Shown in pieces: positions 24,490-35,629 of a stretch of DNA of 64,000 nucleotides (positions within the stretch are counted from its first letter, which is position 1; each line of letters starts with the position of its first letter). A program made the translations under genes and the position numbers. Source of the stretch: Quercus robur. Lineage: Eukaryota; Streptophyta; Magnoliopsida; Fagales; Fagaceae. The DNA lies in contig NC_065536.1 in the NCBI RefSeq assembly GCF_932294415.1, forward strand, positions 13,299,974 through 13,363,973, written 5' to 3'. The notes beneath the pieces are model-generated. The model was not told where the DNA came from. It made no database searches and saw only the letters and a list, made by a program, of their open reading frames with translations.

Positions 24490-24660
24490 TAACAATGGTG
24501 ATAACAATAACTTGATTATGGTGATGGTATGATATCATGATATTATTGGTGGTAGTGGTGGTAACGACAATGGCGTTAAATGATGGTGGAGGTGATGGTG
24601 ACAACATTGAGGTGAGAAAAATGGGGTAGTGGTGACAATGACAATAACAATGATAGTAAA
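24490..24660. repeat. Degenerate GGTGATGGTGA-type simple repeat
   Basis: An irregular mix of GGT, GAT, GGTGAT and AACAAT trinucleotides. It recurs at 27195-27365 in copy B. It drives a spurious His/Thr-rich 190-codon minus-strand frame at 24452-25024. Confidence 0.8.
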
Positions 24661-26284
24661 TGGTGTATAATATAGATAAAGATGAGCAAATAAATTTCAT
24701 AAAATGAATATAAAAAAATGTCAATGTAGATGTGTTTAGGGGGGAAATAGAAAAATAAATATTATTATGACATCTAGGCATGAAAAAATGCTTTTTTTTT
24801 TTTTCAAAGATTAGAGAAAAGAGAAGACTAGTATATACATCTAGGTTGGCAAGCATAAGTTCATTGCCTTTTTTGCATATAGAAGGCAAGCATATGCATT
24901 TCTTTTTCTTTCTCCAATTCTTTGTCTTTGATGTTGGAGATGCTTTTCTTTTATGGCACAATGGAATAATCATGGCTTGTTGAATTAACGAGGAATGTGT
25001 TTTATCCTTAGAAAGTAACACCATCTAGTCTATATATAGTGGAAGTTATAGGTGATCCTTACATGAACTTTGTATTAACAAATTTGAAATCAAGGCTAAC
25101 TAAGAAGCTTCCCTAGGGGTATATTGAAGCCAAAATCATATTCTTGTTCATGTAAGTATTAATGGTCACTTCTCCAACTTTTTTTGTATGTTTGTGTTTT
25201 TCTATTGCTATCTATAAACATTAGGTTGCTTTACCTGCTTCATTTTTCTCAAAACTATTAAAAGTGTAATAAAATTTGAGCCTATTTACTTATTAATTTG
25301 CTCTTGAATAAATGATTTTTATTGCTAAATGGGTTTGGTTCATGTTATATTTAATGCAATTTTGATCAAAGATATATCACTCTACTTTTTATAAATCACT
25401 ATTTTGAGGAGTCGACATATTTATTAAACATCTATTATAGATTAATCACATTCAAAATTTCACAACAATTGAATGCCACTTGCTATTAAGTCCATACACT
25501 TTTTTTTTTTAATGAGAAGTCCATACACTTATTTGTTTAGTATATTTAGGAATAATAAAAAAACACACATAGAAACTAAATATTAAGCAATTTATAGGTT
25601 AGTGAGATTTTAATGCCCACCGATCATATTAATATTCGAAAAGCATGATAGATTAGCTTAATATTTGGTAAGTATAAGGGGGAGACTAGACCACACCAAT
25701 CCCCCCACCTCCATTTCAAATTTTAATTCTTATGCGTGCACCTTATTCCCCTTCTCAACCTCTCTTTCACTGGATTCTTTTATGTATCTCTAATGTTTTT
25801 GGGCATGATATTGTTCAATATGACATGCAATACAAGTAAATGTCGAGAATACTACTACTCTAAAATATTGTTTTCGTCCTTGAAATTTGCATGAATTTTG
25901 TTATACATTTCAAAACTTTAAACATTCATTTCATCCTTAAATTTTTAAAAATGTTTAACTTTCGGCCCCTTAAACTTTTTTTTTTTCTTTAAACTAATGA
26001 AAAAAGTTTGTTTATTCATCCTTATTTTTGCTCCAAAACTATTTATATAAAAAAAGCTTACTACAAAATTAAAAAAAAAAAAAAAAAAACTTTTCAAAGT
26101 TCAATGATGAAAAAAGGGGACTTAATATGTGACTAACGTAATACCACCTTAGTGTATTAGTATCACAAGTTAGAATGTGCAAAATACAAGTAATACAAGT
26201 ACAAGTAAAACTAGACTCATGCCTCTAACATATAAATACATACATAAATAAAAGTATAGTAGGAGCATTGCTTTTGTTTAGTGT

Positions 26285-26410
26285 TGACCTTAAGAAAGTG
26301 AGTGAGGAAGACAAATGCTGAATTTCAGTTTGTTGAAGAGAATCATCTTCCTTTGATTCTCCACAAAGCTTAGAAATGATTTCAATGGTTCTGAACTAAT
26401 TCTCCATTGT
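26285..26410 (-). pseudogene. Exon-like fragment of unknown gene, copy B
   Basis: It matches the 3' part of the fragment at 23081-23380: the minus strand reads TIEIISKLCGE, then LQQTEIQHL and SLTFL, before a TTAAG/GTCAAC junction. An in-frame stop interrupts the equivalent of the VDNYFRAIE section, and the 5' part is missing. It is a decayed duplicate. Confidence 0.5.
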
Positions 26411-26724
26411 TTTCATTTTCCTTTCATTGGTTTAATAGGAGAAAATAAAAGAAAAAGAGGAACAAATTGGGGGTTACTGGGTTTCGAATTATGGATCACT
26501 TTATTTACCAAATTGCCACTTATCTTAAAAAAAAATCGGTAAAATTAAACTTTTAATTTTGTTAATTAAAATTACAAACTTATAAAATTGTTTTAATTTG
26601 AAATATTAGTCTATTTTTGTTATTTATTTCCATTATTCTAGAAAATAAATGAAAAATTGTTGATATGTTTCATTTAGGTTTTTCTTATCTAAACAATGTT
26701 TTCTCTCTCTACCTCCTCTGTTTA

Positions 26725-26880
26725 GGGTAATTATAGAATACTCTAGAGTACCATAAATGCATACTTCCCCTATCATATAATTGTGGGTCCCATTAATTAA
26801 ATTTATAGTAGAATCTACAATTCATATAAGAAGAGGGAGTATGCATTTGTAGTACTCTTGGAGTATTCTATAATATTACC
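26725..26880. mobile_element. 156-bp MITE with long inverted ends
   Basis: The left end GGGTAATTATAGAATACTC and the complement of the right end (GGTAATATTATAGAATACTC) pair over about 48 bp each, leaving a short loop. The flanks TCTGTTTA (26717-26724) and TTTGTTTA (26881-26888) form an 8-bp target duplication with one mismatch, which suits hAT-like or related elements. No coding capacity. It is absent from copy A of the surrounding duplication. Confidence 0.8.
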
Positions 26881-27429
26881 TTTGTTTAATGGATGTCAAA
26901 TTGATTTATAAACAAGTTTTTGATGAAATGTAGATTGACTTCCTATGGATTTACTTATAAGAATGAATGACTTTATATATCTACATAGAGTTCCATAGCC
27001 TTTTTGTTGAGCATTATTTTTTCTTTCAAATTCCAAAAATTCTTAAATTTTATTAATTAGTCATGTCAATTAATTTTTCATTGATTAAATGAGTATTTCT
27101 AAAAATTTAGAATTTATTATTAAGATTTGCTTTTGGAATTAGAGTATCATGGTTTTTTTAAACATAAACAAAAGGTAAAGAATTAAGATATTAATAACAA
27201 TGATGATAACAATAACTTGATTATGGTGATGACATGGTATCATGATGTTATTGGTGGTGGAGGTGATAATGGCAAACACTAGTGAATGATGGTGACAACA
27301 TTGAGGTGAGAAAAATGGGGTGGTGGTGATACTGGTGATAGGATTGATAATGATGATATATAACATAGATAAATATGGGTAAAGAAATTTCATAAAATGA
27401 ATAAAAATAAAAAGTTAGTGTAGATATTT

Positions 27430-27447
27430 TGGGGGGGGGGGGGGGGA
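27430..27447. repeat. Poly(G) run
   Basis: About 17 nearly uninterrupted G. Comparable G or C runs lie at 6271-6290, 7916-7936, 9497-9510, 42880-42900 and 46172-46188, a recurring feature of this window. Confidence 0.9.
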
Positions 27448-28698
27448 GGGGACATTTAAAAGTTTTTTTTTTTATTTTAAAGATTAGATAAAAGAGGAAA
27501 ATAAGTATATACATCTAGGTTAACACGCATAAGTTACTTTCCTTCTTACATATAGAAGGCAAGCATATGCTTTACTTTTTCTTTCTCTAATTCTTTGTCT
27601 TTGGTGTTGGAGATGCTTTTTTGTTTGTTTGTTTTGGCACGAAGGCATATCATAAATTTATCCTTAGAGAGCAACACCAATGAGTCTATATAAAGTAGAT
27701 GCGCTCCATATGAACTTCACATTAACAAAATTGAAATTAGAGCTAACTTGGTAGCTTCCTTAAGGGTGTTTTAAACCCAAAATTTTATTCTTGTTCCCGT
27801 AAATATTGATGGTTATTTCTCCAAATTTTGTTGTACGTCTATGGTTTTTTTTTTTTTATAACTATTCATAAAAAGTAGGTTGCTTTACTTCTTAATTTTT
27901 CTTATAAATGTTAAAAATGTAATGAATTTTGGGTTTATTTACGTCTTAATTTTCACTTGAATTAATGATATTTATTGCTAATGGGTTTGGTTCATGAAAC
28001 ATCTAATGTAACCTTGATAAAAGGTACATTATGTCTACTTTTTATAAATCACTGTTATGTGGAATCCATAATTTTAATAAATGTCTATTATAGGTTAATC
28101 ACATGCAAAATTTCACAACAATTAGATGCCATATACTATTAAGTCTATAAGTTTATTTTTTTAGTATATTTAGGAATACAAAAAAAAAAAAAAAAAAGCT
28201 TGTCGTAAATTAGTGAGTCTTTTTAGTTTTTATGGCTAATGACATTGATATTTGAAAAGCATGATAAATTAGTTTAATATTTTATAAGCATAAGGGGAGA
28301 CTAAACCACACTAATCCCCACCACCAATTCAAATTTCAATTTTATGTCAACACCTTTATTCCCCTTCTCAAACTCGCTTTTACACTTTCTTTCTCACAAT
28401 GTTTGATCCTTATTTTTGCACATCAAATTGAGTAGCACATGAGATTGGAGACACTGTAGCACTAGAGGAAGTGAGGACTTTGTGATCATAGTTTGAGTTC
28501 CCAGGCCATATCAGATAAACACAGAATTATAAAGGTATCTATTAGTCTCAAATAATTTTTTTTTTTTTTTGCCTATGCCCTAGTTTTAATTTAGGATATA
28601 TAACTCCCAACCTTATTCTATAAATTCATTTTCTAAACAGGCTAGAACATTTTTAATTTAGGGTATATAACTCCCAACCTACCTCTCTCTATCTCTCT

Positions 28699-28736
<38 letters not shown>
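28699..28736. repeat. Compound (CA)n(TA)n microsatellite
   Basis: About eleven CA units run directly into about eight TA units. Confidence 0.95.
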
Positions 28737-29238
28737 TATCTGAAAATTTGTAAACATATAAAAGGAATTAGAATTTACTAATGAAGTTTGAAAATATCAT
28801 GATTTACCATTTTTTTTTTATGGTAAACAAGGTGAACAATGCTCTAATTGGATTAGATACATGCAATACAACTTTTATATTTGGAACAATTCATTTTAAG
28901 AATTAATTGAATATATTTTGGGCAATCATAAAAGTTATGTAGTTCCCTAAAGTATGTTGGTTTCTAGTTGTCATTCATCTTGAAAAAGATCACAAAAGAT
29001 ACTAAAAATATTGTCTAACAAATAAAAATATGAAAAGTAAAAAGAATATAGAAAAAGAAATGGTGACAAAGGGAGAGTAGCATTTTAATTAAGATTAATT
29101 AGCAAAGCCCATTACCTTTCTTTCAAGATCTTTATCATTTTCTTCTTCTTCTTCTTCTTTTATTTATTTATTTATTTTATTCCTTGGCAATGAAAGGAAA
29201 TGTTAAGATACTAACAATATAGGAAAGGAATACCTAAC

Positions 29239-29243
<5 letters not shown>

Positions 29244-29284
<41 letters not shown>
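29244..29284. repeat. (GA)n microsatellite
   Basis: About 20 GA units in copy C of the 22.5-31.9 kb duplication. Confidence 0.97.
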
Positions 29285-29286
<2 letters not shown>

Positions 29287-29978
29287 TTTGACTCGTATAT
29301 TGTTTAGCAAGCCTATTGCTTTTATTTTACCTTTTGCTTTTGTTTTAGAATTTTCAAATGATGGTGGTATCATATACTTCTTATAAGGCCATGCTTGATG
29401 CTAACAACAGAATCTTCTTCTTCTTTTTTTCTTTCCCTTTTTCTTTGTGTGTGTTGGGCTGGGATTTTTTTTTTTGGAGAGGGGGGGTGGTGGGTCGTCT
29501 ACATCCAATAGAATCTTGCTTTGTTTTTAAGATAAGAAATTATTTTGAAGCAACATGTTAAAAAAATCCTAAAAAAGAGGACTAAAAAATATATGACAAC
29601 ACTAAGAGATTGAATCTCATATATTAATAACTTAAAGAGAGATGGGCAAAAAAATCTTTTAAGTGAATGACAAAAAATAAAATGTTAGTTTGGAAGTGTT
29701 ACGAGAAAAATAAAATTGTAGATTTAATTATTTAACCAATATTTTAACACCCTCTCACATGTGCTTAGACTTCCCCTTGATAAGAAGGGTCCAAGATAAG
29801 AGGACAAAATTCATATTGTTACTATGATTGATTAACACTTGTCCAAAAAAAAACTTGAGGCCATGTTTGGTACATTGGATGGAAATTATGTTAGGAATAA
29901 AAATTCATATTATTAGAAATATTAAATGTTGTAATAGTAAACTATTTTTATTTATATTTTTGGTTAAAAATTTGATAG

Positions 29979-30298
29979 GCATTGCATTCAAGTTACACTT
30001 ACGATAACTTTTACAAAATCTTACTATATGATAACTTTTTTCCTTAATAATATTTTGATAAAACACCTACCATTTGTTCAAATTAAAAAAAAAAAAAACA
30101 AAATACTATAATTTGAGTTCTTGATATATAGATTAGTGAATTTGTAGTATTCAATCACGTTGATATTTGTGAAGCACGATAGATACAAAAATGACATTTG
30201 AACAAATAATATGTTTAGCAAAATATTATTATGGAAAAAAGTTACAAAGTAGTATAATTTTGTAAAAGTTACCTTAAGTATAACTCGAAGGCAATGCC
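29979..30298. mobile_element. Fold-back MITE, arms about 95 bp, TA-flanked
   Basis: The left arm starts GGCATTGCATTCAAGTTACA. The right arm, reverse-complemented, starts GGCATTGCCTTCGAGTTATA, and the arms pair over about 95 bp. TA lies on both outer flanks (29977-29978 and 30299-30300), which fits a Tc1/mariner-type target. The loop is AT-rich and non-coding. A related arm occurs at 32703-32790. Confidence 0.75.
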
Positions 30299-31767
30299 TA
30301 TTAAAATATTCATCTTGCCTTGTTTTAAAAAATTGTTAGGATATATCCTTGCTTGGGATATTAGGAAGGCATTGGAAGGGACTTAGGATTACTTGACTCC
30401 TGAGAAAGCATCTGAATTCAAAAGTTTAGCTTACAATCTTAGGAAATGTTCTTAATTTCTTTTCGTATTTAAATAACTAGAAACAAATTAAAGTTGGGCA
30501 AACATAAGTGAAGGGGACAAGCTCATGGGAAATGTCCAATTAGTGTTTTCACTATTCCCATGTTATTATCCCTATTTATAGCTCTCAGACACCTAAGTAC
30601 AGCTTTTCTATGTTATAAAAAAAAAAGTACGGTTTTTCTGGTTCAATTGAGGGCAATGATTTTCTTTTATATAGTCACTGTAACAACATTGTATATTTAT
30701 ATATTTTTTAATTGAATGATGTCGGTGATTTTGAACTTAAATATGAAAAATTAACATCTAGCTTGCTTAAATCAGATTCCCTCCTAACTGTAAATTTTCA
30801 CATAAAGATGTTGACATTTACTTTTGCTATTGTACATTATTTGCCCCAAGACATCCTTAATATTGAAAAAAAAAATCTAGTACTGCAAATTATTAAACAA
30901 TTTCTTTGTCACAACTCTGATGTAATAGAGTGTGAGTGAGTAGTGAAGAAAAAATAGTAGGTTCATGTGTAAATAATAGATAATTACTTGCAGTCTGTCA
31001 CGTCAAATTTGTGACAAAAAGTAGCGGAATATTTTATGGTCCTAGAACCACTCTTAATACTTTCAAGTGCAAGTATGAGCCTATACGTGGAGCTAATGAA
31101 ATTTCCTTTTTTTTTTTTTTAGCCTTCAATAGCAAGTATCAAGTATGAGATTTTTAAGTGGAGCACCCTACAATTTTTTTTTTTTTTTTTTTTTGTCTTT
31201 TTTGTGGGCCAAGGGGGAGATAGTTATTTAGTTAGGATGGTGTGACTATGAAACTTTGCTCGGAGAGTACAAGTATGAGTCTTTATGTATAAGTTTTTCT
31301 TTTTCTTTCTCTAATTTGTTGTCTTTTGTGTTGGAGAGGCTTTTTATTTTTGGCACAATGGAATAACTTTAATATGTTTTGCCTTTTGAAAGTAACACTA
31401 TCTAGTCTATATATAGTAAAAGTTATAAATGAGCTCCATATGAATTTCGTATTAATAAAATTGAAATTAAGGTTAACTTAGAAATTTTCCTTATAAGTAT
31501 CGAGGGCTGATTCTTCAAGTTTGTTTGTATGTATGTGTTTTTCTACTAATGTTCATAAGGATGCTTTACTTGCGTAATTTTTCTTATAAATGTTACAAAT
31601 GCAATGGGGCCTATTTACTTGTTAAGTTGCACTTGAATTAACGATATTTATTGTCAAATGGGTTTAGTTCATGTTACGTCTAATGTAGCTTTGATAAAAG
31701 GTATATCACTCACAACAATCGAATGCAATTCACTATCAAGATATTTGTTTAGTATATTTAGGAATAC

Positions 31768-31791
31768 AAACACACACACACACACACACAA
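31768..31791. repeat. (CA)n microsatellite
   Basis: About eleven CA units near the end of copy C. Confidence 0.95.
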
Positions 31792-32053
31792 ACCCTATAA
31801 TTTTAAGCTCTTTTGTATATTAGTGAGTTTATAATGCCTAATCACATTAAATTTAATAAGCACGATAGAATAGATCAGCTTGATTAAAAAATTAAAAAAT
31901 TAACAAAGAAAATATTTTTTCTAAAAACTAAAACTAAAACTAAAAAAATAAAAATAATATTATTTTCAAATATTTAAAGAAAAAAAATTTGAGAAATTAA
32001 ACCCAAAAAAAAAAAAAAAAACTAATTTGATTAATTGCTCAGCTAGCTATACG

Positions 32054-32203
32054 ATGGATCAACTGCTAGAATCAAAAGGCAAAAGTGGTGACTCAATGGA
32101 AGGAAATTTGGGTAAAGAGGATCAGACCCAGAAAGCCAAAGAGGTACAAAAAGAACAACAAACTGAGGCAGAGGCTACTGATCATCCCAAAAGCATTCCC
32201 AAG
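32054..32203 (+). CDS. Candidate first exon, possibly of the DC1 gene
   Basis: Fifty codons from ATG, MDQLLESKGKSGDSMEGNLG onward, strongly charged with many Glu, Lys and Gln. They end CCC AAG at a GTAACA donor, phase 0. The composition is unlike the flanking AT-rich DNA. The next in-phase acceptor of note is TCATTAG/GAG at 34025, three bases before the DC1 ATG, preceded by a CT tract. Splicing there would give a continuous frame into the DC1 protein across a 1.8-kb intron. No domain is recognised in these 50 residues, so the exon and the link to the DC1 gene are inferences. Confidence 0.35.
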
Positions 32204-32702
32204 GTAACAAACACCTCAAAAGAGTTTTATTTTATATTTTTATTTTATATATATATAATTTATGATTAATAAATTAAATAAATATGATCTTTTAGGTATA
32301 ATTGTGAGAGAAAATGTGAATAATTTTGTAAGAACTCCAGCACCATTTGACAATAGATCCAAAATGAAACATGTGATGTGAGTCATGTGATCCACTCACT
32401 CACTTCATTAGACACTTCGGGTAACTTTGTTCAAATATAACTTCTTAATCAAGTGACACCTTTTCTCTCATTTTCTTTCCATTTCATCGTCTGAGATTTT
32501 TTTGAACTTTTTGTGTTTAAAAATTTGAACATACAATTTTAATTTAATTTTTTTAGAAAAAAATATTTTTTATTAATTTTTCTTAGTTTTTAATTTAAAA
32601 AATTAAAAATAAAAACTAAATCGTTATGATAAATAAATTAAATAATATGATAATTTGGGTATAATTAATTGTGAGAGAAAATGTGAATCATTTGTATAAA
32701 TT

Positions 32703-32790
32703 AGGTAACTTTTACAAAATTATATTACTTGATAACTTTTTTCCAAAATAATATTTTGCTAAAAAACCTACACTTTGTTCAAATATAACC
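32703..32790. mobile_element. Fragment of the fold-back MITE family at 29979
   Basis: It reads GGTAACTTTTACAAAATTAT and then TGATAACTTTTTTCC, matching one arm of the element at 29979-30298. Only one arm is visible. Confidence 0.6.
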
Positions 32791-33150
32791 ATATTCTTAC
32801 TTGAAAATACAATTTTTTTTTTTAAATTATTAAAAAAACTTATATATATATTTAAATATTTTTAACTCTCTAACATTGCCTTCCATTTTTTACATTGCAA
32901 AAAAAAAAAAAAAAAGCAACAATATACTTTTATATGACAACTAGAATTAAATAAATATTAATATAATTTAGGGGATAATAGGAAGAGAAGATGTGAATGA
33001 TGTTTTAGGGAGGAAGATAATATATAGTAAAAATTTAATGTATAATAACAAAATGCTAGCCTACAACCAGAATTAAATAAATAAAAAATTGTTTTGACAC
33101 AGCAATTCATTTAATTCATGAAAGCCCAAAATAACAAGCCCACAATCCGG

Positions 33151-33679
33151 GGCCAAAATGGCCCATTAGCATTAATTTTTGAAATATTTAGCAACAGAGC
33201 ACTGTTTCGGAAATAATTAGGGAAATACCACTTTTTCTGGTACTCGAGCTTGGTGAGCTCGAGTACCATGTTTTTTTAATCCACTGTCGCCCCATATTCA
33301 AGGAGCCCTATAGTGGCGTTTTTAAGCCCTATAGTGACGTTTTCGGGCCCTATAGCGGCGTTTTTAAGCCCCCATAAGGTTAAAGGGCCCTATAGTGACG
33401 TTTTCGGGCCCTATAGCGGCGTTTTCCTGCAAAATTTTTTTATAAGTCCCCATAACAAGTTCAAGAGGCCCTATAATGGCGTTTTTAAGCCCTATAGTGA
33501 CGTTTTTAATCCCTATAGCGGCGTTTTTTTTTTTTGAGAAGATGTTTGACCAGTAAAAAACATGGTACTCGAGCTCACCAAGCTCGAGTACCAGAAAAAG
33601 TGGTATTTCCCTAATTATTTCCGAAACAGTGCTCTGTTGCTAAATATTTCAAAAAAAGTGCTAATGGGCCATTTTGGCC
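33151..33679. mobile_element. Mutator-like MITE with 125-bp inverted ends and internal repeat array
   Basis: The terminal inverted repeats are nearly perfect (33151-33276 and 33554-33679), beginning GGCCAAAATGGCCCATTAGC. They are flanked by a 10-bp direct repeat, CACAATCCGG (33141-33150 and 33680-33689). Long inverted ends with an approximately 9-10 bp duplication are diagnostic of Mutator-like elements. Within each arm a 12-bp palindrome (GGTACTCGAGCT, 5-nt loop) could form its own hairpin. The interior (33300-33530) holds about nine copies of a CCCTATAG(T/C)G(G/A)CGTTTT motif, giving a spurious Pro/Tyr/Ser/Val open frame. No transposase is present. High arm identity and an intact duplication indicate recent insertion. 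It ends about 350 bp before the DC1 gene ATG. Confidence 0.92.
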
Positions 33680-34027
33680 CACAATCCGGTGTGAACCATT
33701 TAGTAACAAGCCCAGAAAACAACACATGCACATAGTATTCCCAAAACCCAAAAATAAACATCAGCAAAACCAAGCCCACCATCATGTCTTATGGGTTATC
33801 CAGATTAGAAGGTTCAACAATAAAAGCCCAAATGCCGACCCAGCCCAAAATGCTAACATCATCACCTCACCATTTATGTTTGCATCTGTTGCCATTTACA
33901 AAAACACGAGAGAGCAAAACAAAACAAATGCTCCCACACTTGACTTAAATCAATCAAATATCTAATGTGCACTTCTCTCTCTCTCTCTCTCCGTTTGTTT
34001 TACTGTGTCTGTGTATGTCATTAGGAG

Positions 34028-35629
34028 ATGAAGCAGCTTCAACATTTTATCCATCCGGAGCATCCGTTGGTCTTCAATGAAGACAGAATTTACGGCGAAA
34101 GGTGTTATGGGTGCAAGGAACCAATACTGGGTCCTAGCTACAGTTGTAAAGAATGCGGAGGGTGGATGACCTTTCATCATAAATCATGTGCGGAACTACC
34201 CCTTGGGTTGCTGCACCATCCCTTGCACCCATTACATCCTCTTCTTCTCTTTGCGCCATGGATTGATTCAGATGATTCAGATGATTCAGATGACGAAGCT
34301 AATTCTGAAGTCTTCAAAGATTGCCAAGTTTGCAAAGAAAATCGTGGGGGATATTGTTATGGTTGTTTCCGTTGCAATTTTAAGCTTCACATTAGATGTG
34401 GTTCTTTACCATTGACGATGGAAGCCGCAGCTGAAGTCCACGAGCACCCATTGACTGCCATTTGGAAGCAGATGACGTTCACATGCGACCTTTGTGGCAA
34501 AGAAGACAAAGGAATGCCCTATGTGTGTAACCCATGTGGTTTCTTCATTCATAGAAGATGTGCTCATTCTATCCCAAGCAGACTGAAAGTCGTACGGCAC
34601 AATCACCCCCTCAACCTCATCCATTCTCTTGAACTCCATCAATCCAACTCCCAATTATGTCAACTCTGTTTTCTAAAACTGGACACAAACTATGCCCTTT
34701 ACTATTGCTCCACATGCCATTTCGCTGCCCACCTCGATTGTGCTATTGACAGGGGAAACATGGAGGACATAAATTTGCTGGAACTTAAAGAGGAGGAGTC
34801 CGCCGAGTCAAAAGCTATGCTGGAAAATGTAGATTCAAAGCTCGATCAATCCGTTGACTCAGAAATTTGCAAAGTCATAAAAACCACTGTGGGGGAGGAC
34901 GGAACTGAAATTGCCACAGAAATCAAACACTTCAGCCATGGGCATCACTTAAAGCTTACTGATGATGAGGATCCAAATAACAAAATTTGCGACGGGTGCG
35001 TACGAGCTATTCTCCCTCCATCCTTTTACAGTTGTGTCGAATCCAATTGTAGCTTTTTTCTTCATGTATTTTGTGCTAAATTACCCAAAATAAAACAACA
35101 CCCACTTCATCAACACCCACTCACCCTCACTTATGAGCGATGGTATTTTTGGTGTTCTGCCTGTGATCAGAGGTGCAATGGCTTATACTACAATTGTGAT
35201 AAATGCTACTTTCAACTCCATGTTCAATGTAGTTTGATCTCAAACAACCTTCCTCATGCCTGTCACGACCATCGTCTTTACCTCTCAATCACAAACTATA
35301 AACAGAATTGTAGTATTTGTGGTATTGAAAGATACCAAGTATTCCGTTGTACCACTTGTGAATTTGTTCTAGACTTCAAATGTGCTACACTACCACAAAC
35401 TGCATGGTACTACCAACATGAGCATCCCTTCACTCTATGTTATGCTCCCGAAGATGACTCCGGTGAGTATTACTGTGACATCTGTGAAGAAGAACGAGAT
35501 CCCAAGCAATGGTACTACTACTGTGAAGAATGTAGTTATCCAGCTCATTCCAAATGTATTCTTGGGGAACACCCACATCTAAAAAGAAACCCATATAATA
35601 GCTATATGTTTAGATATGCTACACCTTAA
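34028..35629 (+). CDS. DC1 (cysteine/histidine-rich C1) domain protein
   Basis: Open frame of 533 aa from ATG to TAA, with about eight DC1/C1-like modules of the pattern H-x-H-P-L ... C-x2-C ... C-x2-C ... H-x2-C. They start near residues 9, 64, 138, 191, 305, 358, 415 and 465; clear examples are HEHPLTAIWKQMTFTCDLC and QHPLTLTYERWYFWCSACDQ. An acidic DSDDSDDSDDE run lies near residue 80, and a charged linker without zinc ligands spans about 245-300. DC1 modules are plant-specific zinc-binding domains, some implicated in stress and hormone signalling. The ligand and function of this one are unknown. There is no signal peptide or membrane segment. The frame is intact. An upstream exon at 32054-32203 may extend the N-terminus. 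A degenerate relative lies at 57390. Confidence 0.92.
   Translation: MKQLQHFIHPEHPLVFNEDRIYGERCYGCKEPILGPSYSCKECGGWMTFHHKSCAELPLGLLHHPLHPLHPLLLFAPWIDSDDSDDSDDEANSEVFKDCQVCKENRGGYCYGCFRCNFKLHIRCGSLPLTMEAAAEVHEHPLTAIWKQMTFTCDLCGKEDKGMPYVCNPCGFFIHRRCAHSIPSRLKVVRHNHPLNLIHSLELHQSNSQLCQLCFLKLDTNYALYYCSTCHFAAHLDCAIDRGNMEDINLLELKEEESAESKAMLENVDSKLDQSVDSEICKVIKTTVGEDGTEIATEIKHFSHGHHLKLTDDEDPNNKICDGCVRAILPPSFYSCVESNCSFFLHVFCAKLPKIKQHPLHQHPLTLTYERWYFWCSACDQRCNGLYYNCDKCYFQLHVQCSLISNNLPHACHDHRLYLSITNYKQNCSICGIERYQVFRCTTCEFVLDFKCATLPQTAWYYQHEHPFTLCYAPEDDSGEYYCDICEEERDPKQWYYYCEECSYPAHSKCILGEHPHLKRNPYNSYMFRYATP

Larger units (their letters stand above)
22540..25740. repeat. Tandem segmental duplication, copy A
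   Basis: This copy begins at a GGATCCTTTTATGTATTTC-like block and ends before the similar block at 25785. Landmarks in order: an exon-like fragment (23081-23380), a CTTTCAAGTGCAAG motif, a GGTGATGG-rich stretch (24490-24660), a CTATATATAGTGG block at about 25031, and a CACTTATTTG-type tail. The same landmarks recur in copies B and C. Mostly non-coding. Confidence 0.75.
25785..28440. repeat. Tandem segmental duplication, copy B
   Basis: It repeats the landmarks of copy A in the same order: start block GGATTCTTTTATGTATCTC, exon-like fragment (26285-26410), GGTGATGG stretch (27195-27365), CTATATAAAGTAG block near 27685, and the AACTCGCTTTTACAC end. The CTTTCAAGTGCAAG section has been lost. It carries a private MITE at 26725-26880. 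Confidence 0.75.
28940..31880. repeat. Tandem segmental duplication, copy C, decayed
   Basis: A diverged third copy recognised by shared landmarks: AAGAATATAGAAAAAGAAA near 29043, AAATCCTAAAAAAGAGGAC near 29566, CTTTCAAGTGCAAGTATGAG near 31062, and the TCTAGTCTATATATAGTA block near 31398. It is interrupted by a MITE at 29979-30298 and other unmatched DNA. A 76-codon plus frame at 30712-30939 lies here and has no family resemblance. Confidence 0.55.

Noticed and set aside
24452-25024. 190-codon minus-strand open frame with His/Thr runs
   Set aside because: It is produced by a degenerate GGTGAT-type simple repeat and AT-rich flanks. Its counterpart in copy B (27139-27514) is broken differently, and no domain is visible.
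33313-33537. 74-codon Pro/Tyr/Val repeat protein
   Set aside because: It is a translation of the internal repeat array of the MULE-type MITE, with no start context or conservation argument.
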